From contig CALYTU010000028.1 in NCBI GenBank assembly GCA_945487445.1, positions 1 through 14,511 of the forward strand: DNA of 14,511 nt, read 5' to 3'. Position numbers and translations under genes: made by a program. The DNA is from an uncultured Clostridia bacterium (lineage in GTDB: Bacteria > Bacillota > Clostridia > Oscillospirales > Oscillospiraceae). This document shows positions 7,258 to 13,757 of the stretch, one piece after another. The notes beneath the pieces were generated by a model. It saw nothing but the letters and a program-made list of their open reading frames with translations. It made no database searches and had not been told where the DNA came from. Positions within the stretch are counted from its first letter, which is position 1; every line of letters starts with the position of its first letter.

Positions 7258-8982
7258 ATGGGTATTTCCGCGCAGGCGCCCTGGCTGAATTTCTACGGTG
7301 AAACGCCGAAGCACCTGGATTATCCCCGCCAGACCATCTACCAGATCGTCCGGCAGACGGCTCGGGAGCATCCGCGCCTTGTGGCCTATGAATTCATGAA
7401 CAAAGAGACCACCTACGCGCGGTTTATGCAGCGCATCGACCGCACGGCCCGCGCGCTGATCGCTCTGGGCGTTGGCAAGGGCGACCGCGTTACCATATGT
7501 ATGCCGAACTGCCCCCAGGCGCTGGACACCTTCTATGCCCTGAACCGGATCGGGGCTGTCTCCAATATGATCCACCCCCTTTCCGCCCCGGCGGAGATCG
7601 CTTTTTATCTGAATTTTTCCCACTCCAAGGCCATCTTGACCCTGGATCAGTTCTATTCCAAGATTGAGGAGATCCGAGACAGGCTGCAAAACCCGGTGAA
7701 GGTCCTGATTGCCTGCATCCGGGACGAGCTTTCCCTTCCGCTCAAGCTCCTGTATCCCCTGTCCAAGGATGCCCGCAAGCTTCCCCGGCTGCCCAAGGGC
7801 GGCGACTACATCCTCTGGCGGGACTTCCTGCAGGGCGGTGAAAAGGTCCGGGATCTGCCGGAGGAGGACGTGATGCTCAGCGGAGAGGGGGCGTCCATTC
7901 TCTACTCCGGCGGCACCACCGGCACGACCAAGGGCATTCTGCTGTCGTCCGATAACTTTAACGCCACTGCCTTGCAGACCATCGCTGCCTCTGGCCTACC
8001 CTCCATCCAGGACAAGAAAATGCTCTCCGTCATGCCAGTCTTCCACGGCTTCGGCCTGGGAATCGGCATTCACACCGCCCTTGTGGGCGGCGCCCGCTGC
8101 ATCCTCGTGCCCAGGTTCAATGTGGAGTCCTATGCCCGGCTTCTGGTGAAGAAGAAGCCCAATCTCATCCCAGGTGTACCAACCCTCTTCGAGGCCCTGC
8201 TTCGGACGAATCTGCTCGAGAACGCCGATCTCAGCTTCCTTGACGGCATGTTCTCCGGCGGCGACTCCCTTTCCGTGGAGCTCAAGCGGAAGGTTGACGC
8301 CTTCCTCAAGGCCCACGGGGCAAAGATCCAGATCCGCGAGGGTTACGGCACCACCGAGTGCGTCACAGCCTCCTGCCTGACCCCCAGGGACTACGCCCGC
8401 TCAGGCTCCATTGGCATTCCTTTTCCGGATACCTACTATCAGATCGTCACCCCGGGCACGGAGGAGGAAGTGGAGCCCAACGTCGAAGGTGAGATCTGCA
8501 TTTCCGGCCCTTCCGTCATGATGTGCTACATCGACAATCCCGAAGAGACCGCCCAGACGCTTCGCCGTCACGCGGATGGCCGCGTCTGGTGTCATACCGG
8601 TGACCTGGGCATCATGGACGCCGACGGCTTTGTCTATTTCCGTCAGCGGATCAAGCGCATGATCATCACCTCGGGGTACAATGTCTATCCCAGCCAGCTC
8701 GAGAATATCATCGACGGCCATGAGAAGGTCCTCTGTTCCTGTGTCGTCGGCGTCAAGGACCCGTACAAGATGCAGAAGGTGAAGGCATTCGTGGTCCTGC
8801 GGCCCGGGTATCAGCCCTCTGACGAGATTCGTCAGGAACTCATGGAGCACTGCCGCCACAACATCGCAAAGTATGCCATGCCCTATGAAATCGAGTTCCG
8901 AGAGGAGCTCCCCAAGACTCTGGTCGGCAAGGTGGCCTATCGGGTTTTGGAGGAAGAGGCCAATGGCGGTGTGAAGTCATGA
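7258..8982 (+). CDS. AMP-dependent acyl-CoA synthetase/ligase (ANL superfamily)
   Basis: Cytosolic enzyme that activates a carboxylic acid, probably a fatty acid, to acyl-AMP and then acyl-CoA. The protein has 574 aa. It shows the AMP-binding P-loop YSGGTTGTTKG (residues 216-226), GYGTTE (362-367), HTGDLG (446-451) with Asp449 expected to contact the ribose, the hinge region RQRIKRMIITSGYNVYPSQ, and the C-terminal catalytic lysine in LVGKVAYR (Lys558). Chain length or aryl preference cannot be read from the sequence. ATG at 7258 gives a family-like N-terminus (PWLNFYGETPKHLDYP), but the ribosome binding site is weak (GAGATGATG, 7241-7249). It is the first gene of a five-gene operon, and its last 4 bases overlap the next start (ATGA). 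Confidence 0.93.
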   Translation: MGISAQAPWLNFYGETPKHLDYPRQTIYQIVRQTAREHPRLVAYEFMNKETTYARFMQRIDRTARALIALGVGKGDRVTICMPNCPQALDTFYALNRIGAVSNMIHPLSAPAEIAFYLNFSHSKAILTLDQFYSKIEEIRDRLQNPVKVLIACIRDELSLPLKLLYPLSKDARKLPRLPKGGDYILWRDFLQGGEKVRDLPEEDVMLSGEGASILYSGGTTGTTKGILLSSDNFNATALQTIAASGLPSIQDKKMLSVMPVFHGFGLGIGIHTALVGGARCILVPRFNVESYARLLVKKKPNLIPGVPTLFEALLRTNLLENADLSFLDGMFSGGDSLSVELKRKVDAFLKAHGAKIQIREGYGTTECVTASCLTPRDYARSGSIGIPFPDTYYQIVTPGTEEEVEPNVEGEICISGPSVMMCYIDNPEETAQTLRRHADGRVWCHTGDLGIMDADGFVYFRQRIKRMIITSGYNVYPSQLENIIDGHEKVLCSCVVGVKDPYKMQKVKAFVVLRPGYQPSDEIRQELMEHCRHNIAKYAMPYEIEFREELPKTLVGKVAYRVLEEEANGGVKS

Positions 8983-9689
8983 GCGGGCTGAGAGAACGGA
9001 TCTGGGAGATTGACGCGTTGCGCGGCTTCCTGATCCTCTGCGTGGTGGCATCCCACACCCTGTTCTATATGTCCTATATTCTCCGGCTGTTTGATCTGCC
9101 GCCGCTGGTTCGCTTCGTCATGCAGTACGGCGGGATGCTGTTTGTGGTACTCTCTGGCCTGTCCGCGACGCTGGGGAGCAGGTGCTTCCGGCGTGGCCTG
9201 TTTGTCTTTGCGGGCGGCATGGTGTTGACCTTAGGCTCCCTTGCCGCCGCAGCCTTCGACTGGGTGGCGGACGACATGATCATCCGCTTCGGTGTGCTGC
9301 ATCTGCTGGGCTTTGCCATGATGCTCTATCCGCTTTTGCGGAAGTTGCCCTCCTCGGTGCTTTTCGCCCTAGGCCTGGCGGTGATCACCGTGGGTTACTG
9401 GCTGGAGTTCGGAAACGTGACGGTGTCATCCCGGCTGCTGTTTCCGTTAGGTCTGCGCTATCCCGGCTTCACCTCAGGAGATTATTTCCCCCTGGCTCCG
9501 CATCTGGGCTGGTTCTGCCTGGGCATTGTCCTGGGCAGGACGCTCTATGGCGGAAGGAAGACCCGCTTTCCCCGTGTCAACGCGGAGACCCCTGTGCTGC
9601 GGTTTTTCCGCTTCTGCGGCCGCAATTCCCTCTATATCTTTATCCTGCACCTTCCCATCCTGGGCGGCATCCTCCTCCTGCTGCTTTGA
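8979..9689 (+). CDS. DUF1624/HGSNAT-type multispanning membrane acyltransferase
   Basis: A 236-aa integral membrane protein with about seven hydrophobic segments. The N-terminus RIWEIDALRGFLILCVVASH fits the DUF1624 group, related to heparan-alpha-glucosaminide N-acetyltransferase, with His26 as a possible acyl-carrying residue. Near the end, HLGWFCLGIVLGRTLYG and the FCGRNSLYIFILHLPIL segment are typical of membrane acyltransferases. The family moves acyl groups from cytosolic CoA donors to sugars or lipids across the membrane. The acceptor here is unknown. Its start overlaps the stop of the acyl-CoA ligase by 4 bases, so translation is probably coupled. That context suggests that it uses the acyl-CoA made by the upstream enzyme. 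Confidence 0.8.
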   Translation: MSGLRERIWEIDALRGFLILCVVASHTLFYMSYILRLFDLPPLVRFVMQYGGMLFVVLSGLSATLGSRCFRRGLFVFAGGMVLTLGSLAAAAFDWVADDMIIRFGVLHLLGFAMMLYPLLRKLPSSVLFALGLAVITVGYWLEFGNVTVSSRLLFPLGLRYPGFTSGDYFPLAPHLGWFCLGIVLGRTLYGGRKTRFPRVNAETPVLRFFRFCGRNSLYIFILHLPILGGILLLLL

Positions 9690-9726
9690 GCTGCCGCGAA
9701 AATACTGAAGAATAAGAGCTGATACC

Positions 9727-10434
9727 ATGATACTTTCTCTGATTGTTCCCATGTACAATGAGGCGGCCATCATCGAACAGACGGCTCGAACCTATTCCGA
9801 ATATTTGTCCGCTGCCTTTCCGGATTTTGAGCTGATCTTTGTCGATGACGGCTCGGCGGACGACTGCGCCGCCCGGGTCGAGGCGCTGGGGCTTGCCCGT
9901 GTCCGCGTGCTCCGTTATACGCCCAACCAGGGCAAGGGCAACGCGGTGAAGACCGGCATGCTTGCCGCTTCGGGAGATATTCGCATGTTTCTGGACGCGG
10001 ATGTAGCCTACGGCACCGACGTCATTGCCCAAGCGGTTTCCTGCTTCGAGGCAAACCCGGACAAGGAGCTTGTCATCGGTTCCCGACCGCTTCACCCAGA
10101 GGGCTACGCGGGCTATACGGCCCTGCGGAGGCTGGCCTCTAAGACCTATATCAAGGTCCTGAACGTGGTCGGCGGCTTCCGCCTGTCCGATTCCCAGTGC
10201 GGCTGCAAGGCCTATCGTGGCCCGGCTGCTGAGGCCATCTTTACCCGCACAGAGACCAAGGGCTTTGCCTTTGACTTTGAGACCATTCTCTGGGCCCAGA
10301 AGCTGGGTTATGGCATTGTGGAAATGCCGGTGAAGGTTATCAACCATCGGGAGTCCAAGGTCAGCGTCGTCCGCGACACCTTCCGCATGCTCCGGGAGCT
10401 GCGCCAGATTAAAAAGCGGGTGAAGAAGGGGTAA
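9727..10434 (+). CDS. Family 2 glycosyltransferase, dolichyl/polyprenyl-phosphate sugar synthase type
   Basis: A 235-aa GT-A-fold glycosyltransferase. It shows the opening SLIVPMYNEAAII, the nucleotide-binding VDDGSADD (residues 39-46), NQGKGNAVKTGM, the metal-binding DAD (90-92), VIGSR, the DSQCGCKAY segment (155-163) and FAFDFETILWAQKLGY. The last motifs are characteristic of dolichyl-phosphate glucose/mannose synthases and bacterial polyprenyl-phosphate counterparts. Donor and lipid acceptor are not determinable. No membrane segment is evident, unlike GtrB-type enzymes, so it should be cytosolic or peripheral. It starts 37 bases after the acyltransferase with only a weak RBS (GAGC) and ends 3 bases before the DUF5662 gene. 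Confidence 0.88.
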   Translation: MILSLIVPMYNEAAIIEQTARTYSEYLSAAFPDFELIFVDDGSADDCAARVEALGLARVRVLRYTPNQGKGNAVKTGMLAASGDIRMFLDADVAYGTDVIAQAVSCFEANPDKELVIGSRPLHPEGYAGYTALRRLASKTYIKVLNVVGGFRLSDSQCGCKAYRGPAAEAIFTRTETKGFAFDFETILWAQKLGYGIVEMPVKVINHRESKVSVVRDTFRMLRELRQIKKRVKKG

Positions 10435-10437
10435 GAC

Positions 10438-11007
10438 ATGCATCCCGTCAAACATTTTCGTACCATTACAAAGCACCGCCACATGGTCATGCGGAGCTGT
10501 GTTCGCGTGGGGTTGATCCGGCAGGGGCTCTGCCACGATCTGAGCAAGTATTCCCCCGCGGAATTCTGGCAGGGCGCCAGATACTACCAGGGCAACCGCA
10601 GCCCCAACGCACGTGCCAGGGAAGCGGAGGGCTATTCCACCGCCTGGATGCAACACAAGGGGCGCAACAAACACCACTATGAATACTGGAGTGACGTTCC
10701 GCCCGGAAAGACCCGTTATGAGCCTGTTCCCATGCCCACCCGCTATCTGGTCGAGTCGGTCATGGATCGGATCGCAGCCTCCAAGGTCTACCGGGGCAAG
10801 GACTATCGCGACGGAGATGCCCTCGCCTATCTGCTCCGGGCCGGGGATCACGCGCTCATGCACCCGGAGACCTACGAAAAGCTGACCTTCCTGCTGACCC
10901 TGCTGCAGGATCGAGGCGAGCCGGCTTTGTTCCGGTTCATCCGCCAGGTCGTGCTGCGGGAGGTCCCTTTCGCGCAATGGAAGGAGAAGGAGGAAACGCT
11001 GGAATGA
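10438..11007 (+). CDS. DUF5662 family protein, possibly HD-like metal-binding
   Basis: A 189-aa soluble protein of unknown function. HDLSKYSPAEF (residues 33-43), GYSTAWMQHKGRNKHHYEYW (65-84) and VMDRIAAS (108-115) match what I recall of DUF5662. His15, His33/Asp34, His79/His80 and Asp110 are spaced in a way that recalls HD-superfamily metal sites, so hydrolase activity is possible but unproven. The start lies 3 bases after the glycosyltransferase stop, with AGGGG at the end of that gene as the RBS. The last 4 bases overlap the next gene. It is firmly inside the operon. Confidence 0.8.
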   Translation: MHPVKHFRTITKHRHMVMRSCVRVGLIRQGLCHDLSKYSPAEFWQGARYYQGNRSPNARAREAEGYSTAWMQHKGRNKHHYEYWSDVPPGKTRYEPVPMPTRYLVESVMDRIAASKVYRGKDYRDGDALAYLLRAGDHALMHPETYEKLTFLLTLLQDRGEPALFRFIRQVVLREVPFAQWKEKEETLE

Positions 11008-11696
11008 TTACAATTCGTCTTGCCGGAGTCAACATCGGCATTGAGAACCAATATGATATTGCTCCCCGTCTGGAGGGCTGGATTACCGACGGGCAGGCGG
11101 ATTTCACTGTCCGTGTTACGCCGCAGGAGCTCATCCGCGAGGACGAGGGAAGGGGAATGGCCGCCGATTATCTGGAGTTCATCTGTGCCTACCGCCACAT
11201 TGCCGAGCGGATGCCGGACTATGGCGCTTTTGTCTTCCACGGGGCCGCTATCGTGATGGACGAACTGGCCTACCTGTTCACCGCCCCCAGCGGAACCGGA
11301 AAGACCACCCATGCTCAGCTCTGGCGATACGGCCTGGAAGGAAAGGCCTGGTTTTTGAATGGGGATAAGCCCATCTTGCGCCGGACCCCGGATGGCTTCC
11401 ACGTCTGCGGCACACCCTGGCGCGGCAAGGAGGAGTACGGCGTCAACGAGGAGCGTCCCCTCCAGGGTCTCTGTCTGCTCAGCCGCGGATCAGAGAACCG
11501 TATCGTCCCCGCCCGGTCGGAGGAGATGGTGCGCTTTTTAGCGCGTCAAATATACATACCCAGTGATCCGGACCGCGCCGCCCGTCTGTTGGATCTGTTG
11601 GATGCCTGCTGTTCCACCGTTCCCATCTGGACTATGACCTGCACCTTGAACGCCTGCGCCGCCCATGTTGCCTATGAGGCTATGCGGCCCCAATAA
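11004..11696 (+). CDS. HPr-kinase-like P-loop protein, function unknown
   Basis: A 230-aa protein resembling the catalytic domain of HPr kinase and the related PEP-carboxykinase-like P-loop proteins of Firmicutes. The Walker A loop is TAPSGTGKTT (residues 93-102). It is followed by NGDKPILRR (119-127), where Asp121 is a likely catalytic residue, and CGTPWRGKEEYGVN (135-148). It lacks the N-terminal domain of true HprK (about 310 aa) and is not expected to regulate HPr; the substrate is unknown. Related stand-alone proteins occur beside peptide-modification genes, but no precursor peptide was found here. The start at 11004 (ATGA overlap with the DUF5662 stop) is chosen over the in-frame ATG at 10977. 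AGGAGG (10988-10993) lies 10 nt upstream. It is the last gene of the operon. Confidence 0.75.
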   Translation: MITIRLAGVNIGIENQYDIAPRLEGWITDGQADFTVRVTPQELIREDEGRGMAADYLEFICAYRHIAERMPDYGAFVFHGAAIVMDELAYLFTAPSGTGKTTHAQLWRYGLEGKAWFLNGDKPILRRTPDGFHVCGTPWRGKEEYGVNEERPLQGLCLLSRGSENRIVPARSEEMVRFLARQIYIPSDPDRAARLLDLLDACCSTVPIWTMTCTLNACAAHVAYEAMRPQ

Positions 11697-11719
11697 TCAG
11701 TCGGTCAGACCCGCCCATA

Positions 11720-11762
11720 GCAATGGCTCGCAGAGAAATACTCTGCTAGCCATTGCTTTATA
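11720..11762 (+). terminator. Intrinsic terminator ending the acyl-CoA ligase operon
   Basis: GCAATGGCT-C-GCAGAG pairs with CTCTGC-T-AGCCATTGC around AAATA (11720-11755), one internal mismatch, followed by TTTATA. It lies 23 bases after the kinase-like gene and between convergent genes. The T-tract is short. Confidence 0.7.
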
Positions 11763-11795
11763 AAGGAATGAGCGTAAACCGATCACTTTTCATTT

Positions 11796-12443
11796 CTACA
11801 CGCTTTCATTTCCTTCCTTCCTCGCGCAATCCGCAGTCTTCGGAATGACTGTCGGCAGACACGCAAGCTCCTCCGACGTCAGCTTCCGATAGCCGCCGGG
11901 CGGCAGGGCCGGATCCAGGGACAGTCTGCCGATTCGGACACGTTTGAGGGTGAAGACGTGACCGCCCACTGCCTTGACCATCAGCTTTACCTGATGTTTT
12001 CTGCCCTCTCGGATGGCGATCCAGCCCTCGGTGACGGGACGCTGCGGGTTTTTCATCAAATGATTGTGCTTTTTTGGAGGCAGCAGGGCCTCGCTGGCCC
12101 CGATCGTGGTGTAGCCCTCCAGCCACGCGCGGGCGGGGAGAGACGTGGCACGCGTCCCCTCCAGCACAACTCCGGCGGCCATGCGCCCGAAGTCCGCAAT
12201 CTCCAGCCGCCCGAATGCCCTGAAAAAATAAAGCTTCTCCACGTGTGCCTCAGGCCGCAAAAGCAGGGGATCCAGCCTTCCGTCGTCCGTCAGCAGGAGT
12301 AGGCCTTCGGTGTCCAGGTCCAGCCGTCCCACCGGGTGCAGATGCCCCAACTCCGGCGGCAGCAGGTCCATAATCACGGGCCTCATCCGATCCGAACGGG
12401 CGGTCAGATATCCGGCCGGTTTATTCATCATATAGATTTCCAT
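11796..12443 (-). CDS. rRNA pseudouridine synthase, RsuA/RluB/RluE type without S4 domain
   Basis: A 215-aa enzyme that isomerises a specific rRNA uridine to pseudouridine. The protein opens at once with MEIYMMNKPAGYLTA and shows the catalytic motif GRLDLDTEGLLLLTDDG, with Asp42 the expected nucleophile. Later motifs are EKLYFFRAFG, IREGRKHQVKLMVKAVGG and LKRVRIGRLSL. RsuA and RluB carry an N-terminal S4 RNA-binding domain. This one does not, and its length is close to that of E. coli RluE, so an RluE-like role is possible, but the target base cannot be assigned. AAGG lies about 10 nt before the ATG. Only 23 bases separate the start from a hairpin ending at 12467 on this strand. It converges with the operon at 7258-11696. 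Confidence 0.88.
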   Translation of the reverse strand: MEIYMMNKPAGYLTARSDRMRPVIMDLLPPELGHLHPVGRLDLDTEGLLLLTDDGRLDPLLLRPEAHVEKLYFFRAFGRLEIADFGRMAAGVVLEGTRATSLPARAWLEGYTTIGASEALLPPKKHNHLMKNPQRPVTEGWIAIREGRKHQVKLMVKAVGGHVFTLKRVRIGRLSLDPALPPGGYRKLTSEELACLPTVIPKTADCARKEGNESV

Positions 12444-12466
12444 AATTCTACATCCTTGAAAGCGAC

Positions 12467-12497
12467 AAAAGCAGAGCGCAAGACGCTCTGCTTTTTT
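12467..12497. terminator. Strong hairpin with T-tracts on both strands
   Basis: GCAGAGCG (12471-12478) pairs perfectly with CGCTCTGC (12484-12491) around CAAGA, and the A/T flanks extend the stem. The plus strand ends in TTTTTT and the minus strand in TTTT. The only upstream transcription unit on the minus strand is the DegV gene, so it may terminate that message. Because it sits just before the pseudouridine synthase start, it may instead act as an attenuator for that gene. Confidence 0.75.
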
Positions 12498-12520
12498 GAT
12501 AGGTCGATGATACTATTATC

Positions 12521-12643
12521 GTATCTATTCAGTAGCCCCATCTGTCATTTCGAACGAAGTGAGAAATCCGTTCCTTTTTGCGTAGATAATACGGATTTCT
12601 CGGCGATGAATCGCCTCGAAATGACAGGATACTGAACAGATAC
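12521..12643 (+). mobile_element. MITE-like palindromic repeat, copy 3 (complete, with target duplication)
   Basis: A complete 123-bp element with imperfect terminal inverted repeats. The left end is GTATCTATTCAGTAGCC and the right end, read on the other strand, is GTATCTGTTCAGTATCC (15 of 17). It is flanked exactly by CTATTATC on both sides (12513-12520 and 12644-12651), an 8-bp direct duplication of the kind left by transposition. The right 52 bases equal copy 1. There is no coding capacity, so movement would need a transposase elsewhere. It lies between the DegV gene and the hairpin at 12467-12497. Confidence 0.9.
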
Positions 12644-12668
12644 CTATTATCTAATAAAACCATTTCAT

Positions 12669-12775
12669 ATCTTTGCGGTCAGATTTGTGAGATACTTCGG
12701 TGTCGTCCTTGCCGGGCGTCAAGCCCGCCTGCGTCCTCCGCCTCGTCTGGCGCAAATCCGCCTCGCAAATCTTTT
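12669..12775. repeat. GC-rich structured intergenic segment, possible dispersed repeat
   Basis: About 107 bases after the DegV gene, GC-rich between AT-rich flanks. It contains TCCGCCTCG twice (12737-12745 and 12757-12765, 20 bases apart), CGCAAATC twice (12751-12758 and 12764-12771), a GGGC/GCCC mini-hairpin, and related ends (CTTTGCGG on the left, CGCAAATC on the right). From memory it resembles segments found after genes in related genomes, but I could not verify that. No second copy is seen in the window. Confidence 0.35.
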
Positions 12776-12805
12776 GTAAGCGTTTTATCAGAGTAGTATG
12801 CAAAA

Positions 12806-13663
12806 TCAGATCGGGTGGTTTCGGATGAACAGAACGCCCAGTGTGTTGCGGCCACAGTGGGAGGAGACGGTACAGCCTGCCCGGGTGACATGGATGTTGG
12901 GAAAGTCTCCCAAGCTGCGCAGCTTCTCCACGCAAGCCTCCACCACCGCATCGTCGCAGCCCGCGTGGGTGATAAAGACATGATCCTTGCAAATGTCGGA
13001 GCCGTCGCCGATCCGGTCGGCAATGTATTTCAAGAGCACAGCGTCAAATTTGCCCCGGTACTTTTTGCCCACGGTCATAGCGCCGTCCTTGACGATAATG
13101 CAGGGCTTGAAGTTCATCAGGTTCGCGCCCAGCATGGCCACGGCGGAGCAGCGGCCGCCCTTGTGCAGGTAGTCCAAACTGTCGATCACGAAGGAAGCGT
13201 CCACACAGGCTGCCAGATGGCGGCACTCCTCGGCGATTCGAGCAGCGTCCATGCCGCGCTGTGCCAACTCTGCGGCGTGGATGACCAAAAGCCCGCCGCC
13301 TGTGGAGAGGTTGCGGGTGTCCACCACATGGACGTTTTCGAATTCCTCGGCGGCAATGACGCTGTTCTGGTAGGTGGAGGACATCTCGGAGCTGATTGTA
13401 AAATGAACCACGCTGTAGCCCTGCTCGGCGTAATTGCGGAAAAATTCGGTGCAGTCTGTCAAATTGGGGGCTGCCGTCTTGGGCAGGGTCTTGTTCTGTT
13501 CGTAATTCCGGTAGATATCCTCCGGGGTGATGTCCACGCCGTCTACATGGTCGACATCATTGAGATTGACGACCAGCCTCATGAGCCGGACACCGTATCG
13601 CTCTCGCAGCTCCGGGCTGAGATCGGTGGTGCTGTCGCTGGAGATCAGGATCTTCTCAGACAT
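12806..13663 (-). CDS. DegV family fatty-acid-binding protein (FakB-like)
   Basis: A 285-aa cytosolic DegV protein. Members bind a fatty acid and, as FakB, present it to FakA for phosphorylation. Motifs in order are SSDSTTDL (residues 8-15), TAAPN (63-67) in place of the usual T-S-P-S, SSEMSSTYQN (91-100), DTRNLSTGGGLLV (115-127), LHKGGRCS (166-173) and SSHCGRNTLGVLF (267-279). The final motif departs from the common H-T-G-P-G form but keeps the His and the following glycines. Which fatty acid it binds is unknown. GAAGGAG lies 8 nt before the ATG, and a promoter lies at 13713-13741. A potential partner, FakA, is encoded at 3416-5047. Confidence 0.92.
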   Translation of the reverse strand: MSEKILISSDSTTDLSPELRERYGVRLMRLVVNLNDVDHVDGVDITPEDIYRNYEQNKTLPKTAAPNLTDCTEFFRNYAEQGYSVVHFTISSEMSSTYQNSVIAAEEFENVHVVDTRNLSTGGGLLVIHAAELAQRGMDAARIAEECRHLAACVDASFVIDSLDYLHKGGRCSAVAMLGANLMNFKPCIIVKDGAMTVGKKYRGKFDAVLLKYIADRIGDGSDICKDHVFITHAGCDDAVVEACVEKLRSLGDFPNIHVTRAGCTVSSHCGRNTLGVLFIRNHPI

Positions 13664-13712
13664 GCCTAACGCTCCTTCTCTGTCATTTAGAAATTGTTAA
13701 TCGTGTCTGATT

Positions 13713-13741
13713 ATTATACGACAGATCGGGAACAAAAGCAA
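13713..13741 (-). promoter_or_regulatory. Promoter of the DegV gene
   Basis: On the minus strand, TTGCTT (13741-13736) and a perfect TATAAT (13718-13713) are separated by 17 bases. The spacer holds CTGT two bases before the -10 box and the -10 box is followed by AATCAG, features shared with the promoter at 14408-14436. Confidence 0.7.
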
Positions 13742-13757
13742 GAGATTTAACATGAAT

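Noticed and set aside
9640..10977. 445-codon minus-strand frame opposite the glycosyltransferase and DUF5662 genes
   Set aside because: It is antisense to two genes with strong family motifs and overlapping operon starts. It is a codon-bias shadow.
1..12643. Three repeats read as a CRISPR array
   Set aside because: The copies are 123 bp, palindromic, separated by kilobases, and flanked by target duplications. There are no short regular spacers or cas genes.
12651..13023. Minus-strand frames that run from within the DegV gene into the GC-rich segment
   Set aside because: They are out of frame with the DegV gene and use no ribosome binding site. The DegV protein ends naturally at 12806.
12815..13669. 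284-codon plus-strand frame opposite the DegV gene
   Set aside because: The DegV reading on the minus strand has all family motifs, a ribosome binding site and a promoter. The plus frame has none.
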